DNA from: JOPF133 sp052144935
GTDB taxonomy: Bacteria; Acidobacteriota; Terriglobia; Bryobacterales; Bryobacteraceae
Direction of reading: 5' to 3'
DNA: 43,802 nt
Assembly (NCBI GenBank): GCA_052144935.1
Contig: JBKQPR010000195.1
Location: forward strand, 1 to 43,802
Shown here: in pieces, positions 33,596 to 41,212 of the stretch
Numbering within the stretch: the stretch's first letter is position 1
Layout of the letters: every line of letters begins with the position of its first letter
Translations under genes and position numbers: made by a program
The notes under the pieces: generated by a model
The model's database searches: none
What the model saw: only the letters and a program-made list of their open reading frames with translations
What the model was told of the DNA's origin: nothing

Positions 33596-34546
33596 TCAGT
33601 GCACCAACGGCGTTACCACGAAGCTCTTGATCTCCACGTAGCTGTGGTCGCCCTGGATGATGAACGGTCCCGGCGCGGCCTCGTCGGAGTTGGCGGCGAT
33701 GGCGGTCAGGCCCTCGACCTCCACCTTATCCAGCACCTTGGTCCCGTTGTGGACTACCGTGAGCTGCCGCCCCACCAGCCGGATATCGTAGCTCTGCCAC
33801 TCACCCACAGGCTTGCTGGCATTCACCGAGGGCGCAATGCGGCTATAGAGCGCGCCCGCCCCGTGCGTGTTCGGCGGCTTGCCGTAATCCTCCAGGATCT
33901 GGATCTCGTACCGCCCGCGCAGCCCGATTCCGCTGTTCGAATGCTCCACGATCCGGAAATCCACGTGCAGCTTGTAATTCCAGAAACTCTGTTCGGAGAT
34001 GATATCGGTGGTCGGCGGCGCGTTGCGCAGAATACCGTCTACGACGCTCCACTTCATCTCGACGTCCGGCACCAGCGCCTTCCAACCCGTGATGTCCTTG
34101 CCGTTGAAGAGCGCGATCGGCTTGCCTTCTTTCCAGGTGCCGTCGTCGCGATCCTTGATCACCGGCGCGCGGACGCCCGTCCACGGGATCGCCGGCGTGT
34201 TGCGTCCCTCCACCTCAAAGGAGCCTTCCAGCTTCCCGCCCACCAGGCGTGCGCGGTATACCGAAGGCCCGCCGGCAGTCTTCCCATTGTTCCGGTTGGG
34301 CGGTTTGATGGTGAAACGCAACTCGCCGTTCTCGACCGAAATGGTGTCGATGGTGTTCATGTCGCCGCCGTACGCGCTGACGAACTTGCCGTTCGCCGTG
34401 GGAGTCCCCACTCCGTTCAGTTCCACCCACCAGGCGCGGGGCCGCGGCTGCGTCTTGGCGCTGATATCCCAGCGGCCGTTGAAGTCCGAATCTGCCGCCA
34501 GCGCCGTACAGGTTGCCAGCAGAGAAAAAGCCAGTAGTGTCCGCAT
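33596..34546 (-). CDS. Secreted DUF1080 (3-keto-disaccharide hydrolase-type) protein
   Basis: 316 residues from the ATG at 34546 (signal peptide MRTLLAFSLLATCTALA). The frame stays open upstream only because the tandem array is GC-rich. Residues about 20-110 form an extra N-terminal beta domain (FNGRWDISAKTQPRPRAWWV). Residues about 130-314 are DUF1080: IALFNGKDITGWKALVP, FWNYKLHVDFRIVEHSNSGI, LRGRYEIQILEDYG, GEWQSYDIRLVGRQLTVVHN and FIIQGDHSYVEIKSFVV. The family has a concanavalin-like fold linked to cleavage of 3-keto-glycosides. First gene of a probable operon with the CE1 esterase. Its promoter must lie in or beyond the 40-bp array. Confidence 0.88.
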   Translation of the reverse strand: MRTLLAFSLLATCTALAADSDFNGRWDISAKTQPRPRAWWVELNGVGTPTANGKFVSAYGGDMNTIDTISVENGELRFTIKPPNRNNGKTAGGPSVYRARLVGGKLEGSFEVEGRNTPAIPWTGVRAPVIKDRDDGTWKEGKPIALFNGKDITGWKALVPDVEMKWSVVDGILRNAPPTTDIISEQSFWNYKLHVDFRIVEHSNSGIGLRGRYEIQILEDYGKPPNTHGAGALYSRIAPSVNASKPVGEWQSYDIRLVGRQLTVVHNGTKVLDKVEVEGLTAIAANSDEAAPGPFIIQGDHSYVEIKSFVVTPLVH

Positions 34547-34649
34547 AGTCTTCGGGAATAACTGTATCACGCAGTTCGGCCGACTACCAAGCCATCGCTC
34601 CGCACCGTCCGGCGCCGTCCTGCAGTGGTCACGCCACCGCGCGAACCCG

Positions 34650-34990
34650 CCGCCGCGTTGCGCGATCCGCCGCTGCCGCCCCGACGTCCCCCGCCGCGTT
34701 GCGCGATCCGCCGCGGCCGCCCCGACATCCGCGCCGCGTTGCGCGATCCGCCGCGGCCGCCCCGACATCCGCGCCGCGTTGCGCGATCCGCCGCTACCGC
34801 CCGACATCCGCGCCGCGTTGCGCGATCCGCCGCGGCCGCCGACATCCGCCGCCGCGTTGCGCGATCCGCCGCGGCCGCCCCGACATCCGCGCCGCGTTGC
34901 GCGATCCGCCGCGGCCGCCCCGACATCCGCGCCGCGTTGCGCGATCCGCCGCTGCCGCCCCGACATCCGCCGCGTTGCGCGATCCGGTGC
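34650..34990. repeat. Tandem array of nine ~40-bp units
   Basis: GCGTTGCGCGATCCG recurs nine times, with start-to-start spacings of 41, 40, 40, 39, 39, 40, 40 and 38 bp. The second half of each unit is CCGCGGCCGCCCCGACATCC or a close variant. Since 40 is not a multiple of three, the reading frame rotates with each unit, so it is not a protein repeat. It lies in the upstream region of the DUF1080 gene and ends about 30 bp before parS site 3. Confidence 0.93.
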
Positions 34991-35020
34991 GTCCAGGTGC
35001 CGGCGCCCGCGGTAGCCGTT

Positions 35021-35036
35021 TGTTTCACGTGAAACA
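35021..35036. promoter_or_regulatory. parS site 3 (exact ParB-binding palindrome), intergenic
   Basis: TGTTTCACGTGAAACA, extended to an 18-bp palindrome (35020-35037). It lies between the 40-bp tandem array and a zone of gene remnants, outside any convincing gene. Confidence 0.92.
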
Positions 35037-35061
35037 ATTTCGCCGGTGGTCGCGTGGTCCC

Positions 35062-35172
35062 TCACCAGCGGAAGAAGCGATACGGGTCGTCCCGCTCTTC
35101 CGGCAGGTCCAGATAGAGGCCCTCCAGCCAGCGCTTCTCGCCGGCCGGTTCACGATTCGGAGGATTCACCAT
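35062..35172 (-). CDS. 36-residue ORF or C-terminal remnant
   Basis: From ATG 35172 to TGA 35062 on the minus strand: MVNPPNREPAGEKRWLEGLY then LDLPEERDDPYRFFRW. The codon use is clean and the composition (charged, with a Trp/Tyr/Phe end) looks like a true protein terminus. An in-frame stop lies 27 bp upstream. It may be a small protein or the tail of a lost gene. Not recognised. It shares CATG at 35170-35173 with the divergent ORF at 35171. Confidence 0.4.
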   Translation of the reverse strand: MVNPPNREPAGEKRWLEGLYLDLPEERDDPYRFFRW

Positions 35173-35293
35173 GCCCGGCCAATTGAGCGCTCTTTACAGC
35201 GAGTTCCCGGAAGGTGGCTATGATTGCGTGGACCGGATGGTGCGCAACGCCTACCTCTCTCGACGGTTCTACTCCTTCCCCGGGCCGATATGA
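35171..35293 (+). CDS. 40-residue ORF, possible N-terminal remnant
   Basis: ATG 35171 has a very good GGAGG seven bases upstream. It reads MPGQLSALYSEFPEGGYDCV, then DRMVRNAYLSRRFYSFPGPI and a stop. From memory, FPEGGYDCVDR...NAY resembles the N-terminus of the long family whose C-terminal tail is seen at 3-329, so this may be the truncated head of another copy. The 3' end overlaps the end of the convergent TonB-fusion gene by 25 bp, which suggests that a rearrangement cut it. Confidence 0.45.
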   Translation: MPGQLSALYSEFPEGGYDCVDRMVRNAYLSRRFYSFPGPI

Positions 35294-37056
35294 AACACGA
35301 TGGTTACAGTGCTCGAGACCGGCGATTGCCCCCGGCGGGCCGGCTGGAAACGGCACCGCCGCGCGGCATCGGTTGCGGCCCTCAGCAACAGCGCGTGGAT
35401 GCCCTTTTCGGCGATCGCTTCCGCGCGGGTTACCCGCCCCGCTTCATTGACATCGACGCGAACACTGACTGCCACGGGCCGCCTCAGAATCGGCACGAGT
35501 TCGGGCGGCGTACGCACTCCCTCTTGGGAAATAAGAACCGGGGCTACATAGCCTTCTTCCAGCGGTTTGGCTAGCTCGCTCCGGGGCGCGGCGTTGGCTG
35601 GCGGCGACACGGACCCCGGTAGCTGCGACGCGGGTGGATCGCCATGCTCCGGACTCGCCTGGATTGCCGGTTTGGCCGGCTCGGTCCGGGGCGCGACGAT
35701 GGCCGGCGGCGACACGGAACCCGGTGGCAGCGGCGCTTGTGGATCGGCGCGTTCCGGACTCGCCTGGACGGTCGCTTTGGCTGGCTCGGTCCGGGGCGCG
35801 ACGATGGCCGGCGGCGGCGACACGGACCCCAGTGACAGCGGCGCGAGTGGATCGACACGCTCCGGACTCGCCCGGATGGCCGGAGGGTCTTCAAGTTGAA
35901 CCGGAGGCTTCATCTCGCGATTACCGGCCGGGGGAACAAAAGCGCGGGTCGGCGGCAGGGGTTCCGTCTTCACCTCGAAAGGGATGCGGGGGATCTGTTG
36001 GCCGGGACTCTGCTGGCCCTTACCGGACTGCGGCTGCGCCTGCGGCTGCGGCGGTCTGCTCAAGAGCACCAGGACGGACTCTTGCTCAGTACTTTGATCG
36101 TCCTTAAGCGTAGTCAACCGCACGGAGATCTGTTCCGACGCAGGCGAGTACAACAGGCTGCCGAACCGGACCTGATCGGCGGTCATCAGAATCCGTCGCG
36201 TCGTGCCCCCGTCATTGATGTCCAGAAGGCCTGAAGTGGCGCCCGCGACTGCCGGTGAATTGAGATCCCACATGATCTTCAGGTCCTCGCCTTGCCGCTC
36301 CGCCCGCAGTGACGTTCTGGCTGCAAGCAGCGTGCTCCCGGCCGCTCCCTCGTTATCGATTCGTTTATGCGGCCGGTATATGAACAGCGCAACGGAAAAG
36401 GACGCTATTGCTACGGAGATGACCATCGCAAACTTCCATAGGAGGGTCGCCGGCCGCCTCGCTGAACCAGATTTTCGGTTTGCGGCGGGGGGCGGAGAGC
36501 CTGAGCCGGAATCAGGCGGCGGAAGTCCGGGGGCGGCGGGGACAACCGCCTCCTCGTCGGTTCTTCTAACGCGCGTTGCTTCACGTTCGGTCAACATGGC
36601 CGCGTCAAGAGGGAACTCGAGGAGCGGATAATTCAGAAATGCTCCATGCTCCACGAAGAAGAAATTGGCCATGGGACATCCCGCGCGGCGCTCCACGAGC
36701 AGGATCACGGATCCGGGTCTTGCAAAAAGCGTTTCGGCGAGATCGATTTCGTCCGCCGTGAGCAAGAGTGAGCTTCCTTCGCGAATCCGGTAGTAACCCA
36801 CTACGGGATCGTGCGCTTCTGCGATCGCCCTGCCCATCTCTTCCATTCCAAAAACTGTCAAGGCGTGACTGCTTCCCACGACGGGGCCGGCGGCGCTCGG
36901 CTGCCCGCAGAGAATCCCCTGCAGATCTCCGCCTTCGTTACGGACGATTTCCTGCAAAGTCTCGATCAGCGAAATATGGACGCTGACAGGGACTGGGCAG
37001 CCGGGGAACGAACACCTATACATTTGCGGCGTTGACGCCAGTGAAGAAATGGCCAT
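35269..37056 (-). CDS. JAB-like domain / TM / Pro-rich repeats / TonB C-terminal domain fusion
   Basis: 595 residues if started at 37056; MYRCSFPGC at 37023 is an alternative, and neither has a good ribosome site. Residues about 28-150 look like a JAB/MPN fold (LIETLQEIVRNEGGDLQGIL, AEAHDPVVGYYRIREG, RPGSVILLVERRAGCPMANF). The catalytic HxH is missing: GYYRIREG stands in its place. A TM helix follows at about 206-227, then a beta domain (245-335), a Gln/Pro linker, three ~35-residue repeats (about 396-500; ASPERxDPxAPLxxGSVSPP) and a TonB C-terminal domain (about 525-590, VAVSVRVDVNEAGRVTRAEA). It is perhaps an energy transducer or envelope-spanning sensor. The combination is new to me. Confidence 0.75.
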   Translation of the reverse strand: MAISSLASTPQMYRCSFPGCPVPVSVHISLIETLQEIVRNEGGDLQGILCGQPSAAGPVVGSSHALTVFGMEEMGRAIAEAHDPVVGYYRIREGSSLLLTADEIDLAETLFARPGSVILLVERRAGCPMANFFFVEHGAFLNYPLLEFPLDAAMLTEREATRVRRTDEEAVVPAAPGLPPPDSGSGSPPPAANRKSGSARRPATLLWKFAMVISVAIASFSVALFIYRPHKRIDNEGAAGSTLLAARTSLRAERQGEDLKIMWDLNSPAVAGATSGLLDINDGGTTRRILMTADQVRFGSLLYSPASEQISVRLTTLKDDQSTEQESVLVLLSRPPQPQAQPQSGKGQQSPGQQIPRIPFEVKTEPLPPTRAFVPPAGNREMKPPVQLEDPPAIRASPERVDPLAPLSLGSVSPPPAIVAPRTEPAKATVQASPERADPQAPLPPGSVSPPAIVAPRTEPAKPAIQASPEHGDPPASQLPGSVSPPANAAPRSELAKPLEEGYVAPVLISQEGVRTPPELVPILRRPVAVSVRVDVNEAGRVTRAEAIAEKGIHALLLRAATDAARRCRFQPARRGQSPVSSTVTIVFHIGPGKE

Positions 37057-37227
37057 AAAGTGACCGGGGTAGTGCTATTATACTGAATTCAGATCGCCAT
37101 TGAGGAACCAGGTCGGAGTTGCGGTACTAGCAGAAGCAGAACCAGGCGGAGAGCCACAAGACGCCTTCACACGGGCCGGCGGCGCACTGGTGCCGGGCCA
37201 CTTCCTCCTTTGCCACCGGTCGGGGAC

Positions 37228-39588
37228 CTACAGCGGCTTCGACATCGAGGGCGGCGCGGCCTCCGGCGCGCTGCCCCAATTCCTGTTCGGCGCGGGTCCC
37301 ATATTCAACACCAGCTTCCCCCCATTGGCCATATCGGCATGGGTGAACCAGGGCTGGTTGAGCGGCTTCCCATTGAGCGTCGCGGACTGAATATAGATAT
37401 TCCTGTCCGAGTTGTTGCTCGCCACAATCGCGAAGTCCCTCCCACCGCCTAAGTGGATGGTCACCTCGTTGAAGATCGGGCTGCCGATGATGTAAACAGG
37501 CTCCGCCGGATTCACCGTATAAAATCCCATGGCGCTCAGCACATACCATGAGGAAGTGGAACCCTGGTCGTCCATCCCGGGAAAGGCCAGGCCGTATTGG
37601 TCGCTTCCGTACAGGAGCTTGAGTATCTTGCGGGTAAGTTCCTGGGTCTTCCACGGCTGGCCTCCCCAGTCGTAATAGTAAGCGGCCTGCTGATCGGGCT
37701 GGTTGCCCTGCACGTATTGTCCGATCATCCCGGTGCAATCCCGGCAGATGCCCTTGGGACGATACGGCGTGTTGAAGAACGCGTCCAGCTTGGCGTCGAA
37801 TTTTTCGCGGCCGCCCAGCAGGTTGATGAGACCTTGCACGTCATGCGGCACAAGCCACAGCGTGGACCAGCCGGAAGCCTCCTTCATCATAAAGTTGTAA
37901 TACGGTTCCAAGGGGTCGAACGGTGAAATCCAGTTGCCGTCGGCCGTCTTGCCGCGCATGAATCCGATGGAGGAATCGAAGACGTTCCGGTAATTAGCCG
38001 CGCGTTTCAGAAAGATCTGGCGGTCCTCTTCCTTGCCCAGTTTCCCGGCGTAAACGGCCAGCGAATAATCGTCCCAACTGTACTCCAGGGTCTTGGCGAC
38101 GCCGGCGTTGCCGCCCGCATACGGAGGACTCGGGTTGCGGTCCGGAATGAAGTCCGAGACCCACCCTTTTTCGAGGTATTCCGCCAGGTTGCGCCGCGGG
38201 CCCTTCGTATCGGTGGCATTCTTGCGCAGGTATTCGTAGGGTGCTTCGTAATCGAAGGGAACGCCGCGCTGCCAGTCGCCCAGGTACATCCATACGGCGT
38301 GGTCGCCGTGGAAGGAGGTCTGCATATACCCGGTCTCGCGCGCCTGCTCCAGCGTCGATCGCAGAATGTCCACCTTCACCTCCGGCTCCACGAGTGTCAG
38401 GAGAACCACCTGGTCGCGGCCGGTATCCCAAAAGGGCACGGGGCCGTACCGGTCGTACTCGGCGGTCTTCAGTTGGCCATCGAGACCGCGGAAGCGGCTG
38501 CCCTTTCGCGCCACCAGTCTGGGACTGGCGAACGAGTGCAACAGATTGGAGTAAAACAGCATCCGCTCGTGCTCGGTTCCGCCTTTGACTTCGATGGTTT
38601 CCAGTTTCCTGGCCCATGCATCCTCCGCCCGCTGGTGGACGCTATCGAAATTCCAGCCGGGGTTCTCGTCGTGGATGGCCTTCTGCGCCTCGTCGAAACC
38701 ATCCGCGGAGGCCACCTTGACCAGGATCGATTCGGCTTCCGAGGTCTCGAAATCCAGGAACGCGCCGGCATACGGCCCGGACTCCGATTTTCCGCCGGGA
38801 GTGACTGTGTTGGAACCTAACAGGCTCCCGCGCCCGCCGCCCTGGGGCGGGTTCTGCTTGAAGCTGCCGGACGAACGGAAGGGCTTGGAGAATTCGGCCA
38901 CGAACGCCGTCCGCGCGGTTCCGCGGGTCGAAGCGCCGGAAATCGATCCCCGCACGGGCCGTTCGGCGTATCCCCTGACAGTATGATCGTCGACGATCTC
39001 CACCGTGCCTCCGGCGTGGCCCATATCCATCACGATGTGAGCCTGCCGGCTCCTGGGAAACGTAAAGCGGTACAGGCCGGTGAATTCGGTGACGGTCATC
39101 TCGGCCTTGACCTTGAAATCATCCAGATAGACCGTGTAATACCCCGGCGAGGACTTCTCCTTGCCCTTGTCGTAAACCGAGCCGCTGCGTTCCGGCGGGA
39201 CCGTCCAATCCCCGACCACAGGCATTACGACCAATCCGGGCATGGCGCTCGAAAACCCCAGCATGGTGCGGTGAGTATAGTTATAAGCCATCCCCACGCC
39301 AGCGGGATAGGAGAGGTCCAGATCCTTATTGATGGGACTCAAATTGGTGATGCCGTGCGGCAGCACCGCTCCTGGAGAGGTCATGCCGGTATACAGTTCT
39401 TCTCCCGGAGGCGGCGCATTGCCGATTAGCTCAGGCCGGTCCAAGGGCGCGGTTCCCACCAGTCCATTGGCGTAGTCTGTGGGCCCTTTCTGCGGATGCG
39501 GATTGGCAGCCTGGAACCCCCAAGCGGCCAGGCCGCCGAGACATGCCAACGTAGTGAGGATACGCTTGTATCTGGCACTTATCGACAT
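37228..39588 (-). CDS. GH92 family alpha-1,2-mannosidase-type hydrolase
   Basis: 786 residues from the ATG at 39588 (GGGGGG four bases upstream); signal peptide MSISARYKRILTTLACLGGL. The N-terminal beta-sandwich and (alpha/alpha)6 barrel of GH92 are evident: PGAVLPHGITNLSPI, YGPVPFWDTGRDQVVL, SFHGDHAVWMYLGDW, FDPLEPYYNFMMKEASGW, GMDDQGSTSSWYVLSAMGFY, IIGSPIFNEVTIHLGGGRDF and PWFTHADMANGGKLVLNMGP. GH92 enzymes are calcium-dependent exo-alpha-mannosidases acting on N-glycans and mannans. Length matches the family. Preceded 12 bp upstream by a small ORF and then the amidohydrolase; followed 171 bp on by the TonB fusion. Confidence 0.95.
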   Translation of the reverse strand: MSISARYKRILTTLACLGGLAAWGFQAANPHPQKGPTDYANGLVGTAPLDRPELIGNAPPPGEELYTGMTSPGAVLPHGITNLSPINKDLDLSYPAGVGMAYNYTHRTMLGFSSAMPGLVVMPVVGDWTVPPERSGSVYDKGKEKSSPGYYTVYLDDFKVKAEMTVTEFTGLYRFTFPRSRQAHIVMDMGHAGGTVEIVDDHTVRGYAERPVRGSISGASTRGTARTAFVAEFSKPFRSSGSFKQNPPQGGGRGSLLGSNTVTPGGKSESGPYAGAFLDFETSEAESILVKVASADGFDEAQKAIHDENPGWNFDSVHQRAEDAWARKLETIEVKGGTEHERMLFYSNLLHSFASPRLVARKGSRFRGLDGQLKTAEYDRYGPVPFWDTGRDQVVLLTLVEPEVKVDILRSTLEQARETGYMQTSFHGDHAVWMYLGDWQRGVPFDYEAPYEYLRKNATDTKGPRRNLAEYLEKGWVSDFIPDRNPSPPYAGGNAGVAKTLEYSWDDYSLAVYAGKLGKEEDRQIFLKRAANYRNVFDSSIGFMRGKTADGNWISPFDPLEPYYNFMMKEASGWSTLWLVPHDVQGLINLLGGREKFDAKLDAFFNTPYRPKGICRDCTGMIGQYVQGNQPDQQAAYYYDWGGQPWKTQELTRKILKLLYGSDQYGLAFPGMDDQGSTSSWYVLSAMGFYTVNPAEPVYIIGSPIFNEVTIHLGGGRDFAIVASNNSDRNIYIQSATLNGKPLNQPWFTHADMANGGKLVLNMGPAPNRNWGSAPEAAPPSMSKPL

Positions 39589-39600
39589 ACTACCCCCCAA

Positions 39601-39819
39601 TTACTTCTTAAAAGTCACTTCAGCGGCTTCCGGCTCGACCGGGTTCGGAAAGCTACGCGCACAAGTCCCCCGTGCAAAATCGTACTGCGACGGCCCCGGA
39701 GGCTTCCCGCCAACTAACACCTCCTCCGGCGCGGATCGCGCCACGATGGCGATGATGGAGCCGGTGTCGCCAATCGCATCCACCTGGAACCTGAATGTCT
39801 GACCGTCCGCGCGTTGCAT
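39601..39819 (-). CDS. Small hypothetical protein between amidohydrolase and GH92 genes
   Basis: 72 residues, MQRADGQTFRFQVDAIGDTG, then SIIAIVARSAPEEVLVGGKP and an end rich in Phe, Pro and Lys. No signal peptide, no Shine-Dalgarno and no family that I recognise. In its favour, it fills the space between two genes exactly: 15 bp after the amidohydrolase stop and 12 bp before the GH92 start. Its codon use also matches theirs. It may instead be the conserved tail of an eroded gene. Confidence 0.5.
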   Translation of the reverse strand: MQRADGQTFRFQVDAIGDTGSIIAIVARSAPEEVLVGGKPPGPSQYDFARGTCARSFPNPVEPEAAEVTFKK

Positions 39820-39834
39820 ATGTGTGAAGCGATC

Positions 39835-41151
39835 TTACTGTGGCGGCCGTTTGCCGCCGATCTTGTAAACCACGCCGCCTTTCATCACGAATTGAACATG
39901 CTCCAGCTCGCCGATGTCGGTTAGCGGATCGCCCGCGGTGGCGACGATGTCGGCATAGCGGCCTTCCTGGATCGTACCGATCTGATCCGCGACGCCGATC
40001 AGATCGGCGGCCGAGCGAGTCGCCGCCAGAATAACGTCCATCGGTGTCATGCCGTCCTTGTGAAGCAGGCCGAATTCCCGGACATCGGGGCCGGGACCGA
40101 CATCCGTGCCGAAGGCGATCTTGACTCCGGCCTTGTACGCGGCGGCCACCATCTTGTCCTTGAATTGAACGGCTTCCCGCACCTTGGCGGCAGTGTCCGC
40201 GGAGGTTTCGCCGGCTGCGGCGCGGTCGAACGTGGACATGGCGACGATAATCGTAGGCACCAGGTAAGCGCCGTGCTTTTTGAAAAGCGCAAACGATTCC
40301 TGATCGGCATAAGTGCCGTGCTCGATCGAATCCACCCCCAGCCGCAAGGCGTTATCGATAGCTTCCTTGCCCTGCGCATGCGCCGCCACTTTCATTCCCA
40401 GCGCGTGCGCGGTATCGATGGCGGCCTTGATTTCCTCGTTGGTCATGAGCTGCAAATGCGGATTATCGCCGGTCGACATGACGCCACCGCTGGGCATGAT
40501 CTTGATCAGGTCGGCGCCGCGCTTATGATGGTCGCGCACCGCGGCGGTCACTTCGACCGGACCGGTCACCACCGAGTGCGCGAGGCGCAGCGGATCGAAC
40601 GGGAGATTGGGATCGAGCGTATTGGTGGGGTCGCCATGGCCGCCGACGGGACTGAGCGGTTCGAGCGAAACCCACATGCGCGGCCCGGCGATCACGCCCG
40701 CATCGACGGCGTGCTTGAGCGCCAGGTCGATTCCATCCGCGGCCCCCACGCTGCGGACCGCCGTGAACCCTTCCTCGAGAATCAGGCGCGCCGGAATGGT
40801 GGCGCCGAGCACCGCGTCCAGATTGGTCCGCGCACCGCGCTCGATGACTCCTGCGCGCCCTCCGCGACCGCGCCCTCCGTTGCCCATGTGCTTGTGGGTG
40901 TCGATGAGGCCCGGCAACACGGTCCCTTGGGAAAGGTCGATCACTTCCGCGCCGGGCGGCATCACGAATCCCTGCTGCACGCCGGTGATCTTGTCGTCTT
41001 TGATCAGAATGGAGATTTGAGTGCGGGGTGCGTTCCCGCTGCCATCGATCAGGCGGCCGGCATGGATGACGATGTCTTTTGCGAATGCGGGGGCGAGTGC
41101 GCCGGCGGGCCACAGATACAGGCAAAGCAGCGGCGCGATGGATCGTTTCAT
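39835..41151 (-). CDS. Secreted metal-dependent amidohydrolase (imidazolonepropionase/prolidase-like)
   Basis: 438 residues with signal peptide MKRSIAPLLCLYLWPAGALA. Full amidohydrolase metal set: His86 and His88 in DTHKHM, Lys217 (carboxylated in relatives) in LIKIMPSGG, His258 in AAHAQG, His278 in IEHGTY and Asp350 in FGTDVGPG. The flanking beta-sandwich is formed by the N- and C-termini (IVIHAGRLIDGSG; GRYADIVATAGDPL). Close families hydrolyse cyclic amides or Xaa-Pro/Xaa-Lys dipeptides outside the cytoplasm; the substrate is open. A Gly/Arg-rich loop (about 91-100) follows the HxH. Probable operon lead gene with the small ORF and GH92. Confidence 0.92.
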   Translation of the reverse strand: MKRSIAPLLCLYLWPAGALAPAFAKDIVIHAGRLIDGSGNAPRTQISILIKDDKITGVQQGFVMPPGAEVIDLSQGTVLPGLIDTHKHMGNGGRGRGGRAGVIERGARTNLDAVLGATIPARLILEEGFTAVRSVGAADGIDLALKHAVDAGVIAGPRMWVSLEPLSPVGGHGDPTNTLDPNLPFDPLRLAHSVVTGPVEVTAAVRDHHKRGADLIKIMPSGGVMSTGDNPHLQLMTNEEIKAAIDTAHALGMKVAAHAQGKEAIDNALRLGVDSIEHGTYADQESFALFKKHGAYLVPTIIVAMSTFDRAAAGETSADTAAKVREAVQFKDKMVAAAYKAGVKIAFGTDVGPGPDVREFGLLHKDGMTPMDVILAATRSAADLIGVADQIGTIQEGRYADIVATAGDPLTDIGELEHVQFVMKGGVVYKIGGKRPPQ

Positions 41152-41212
41152 GGGAACCTCCCAATAGAGTTTGACTCCAATCCTAACACCGTGAGCGTTG
41201 CTAAACTATTGG

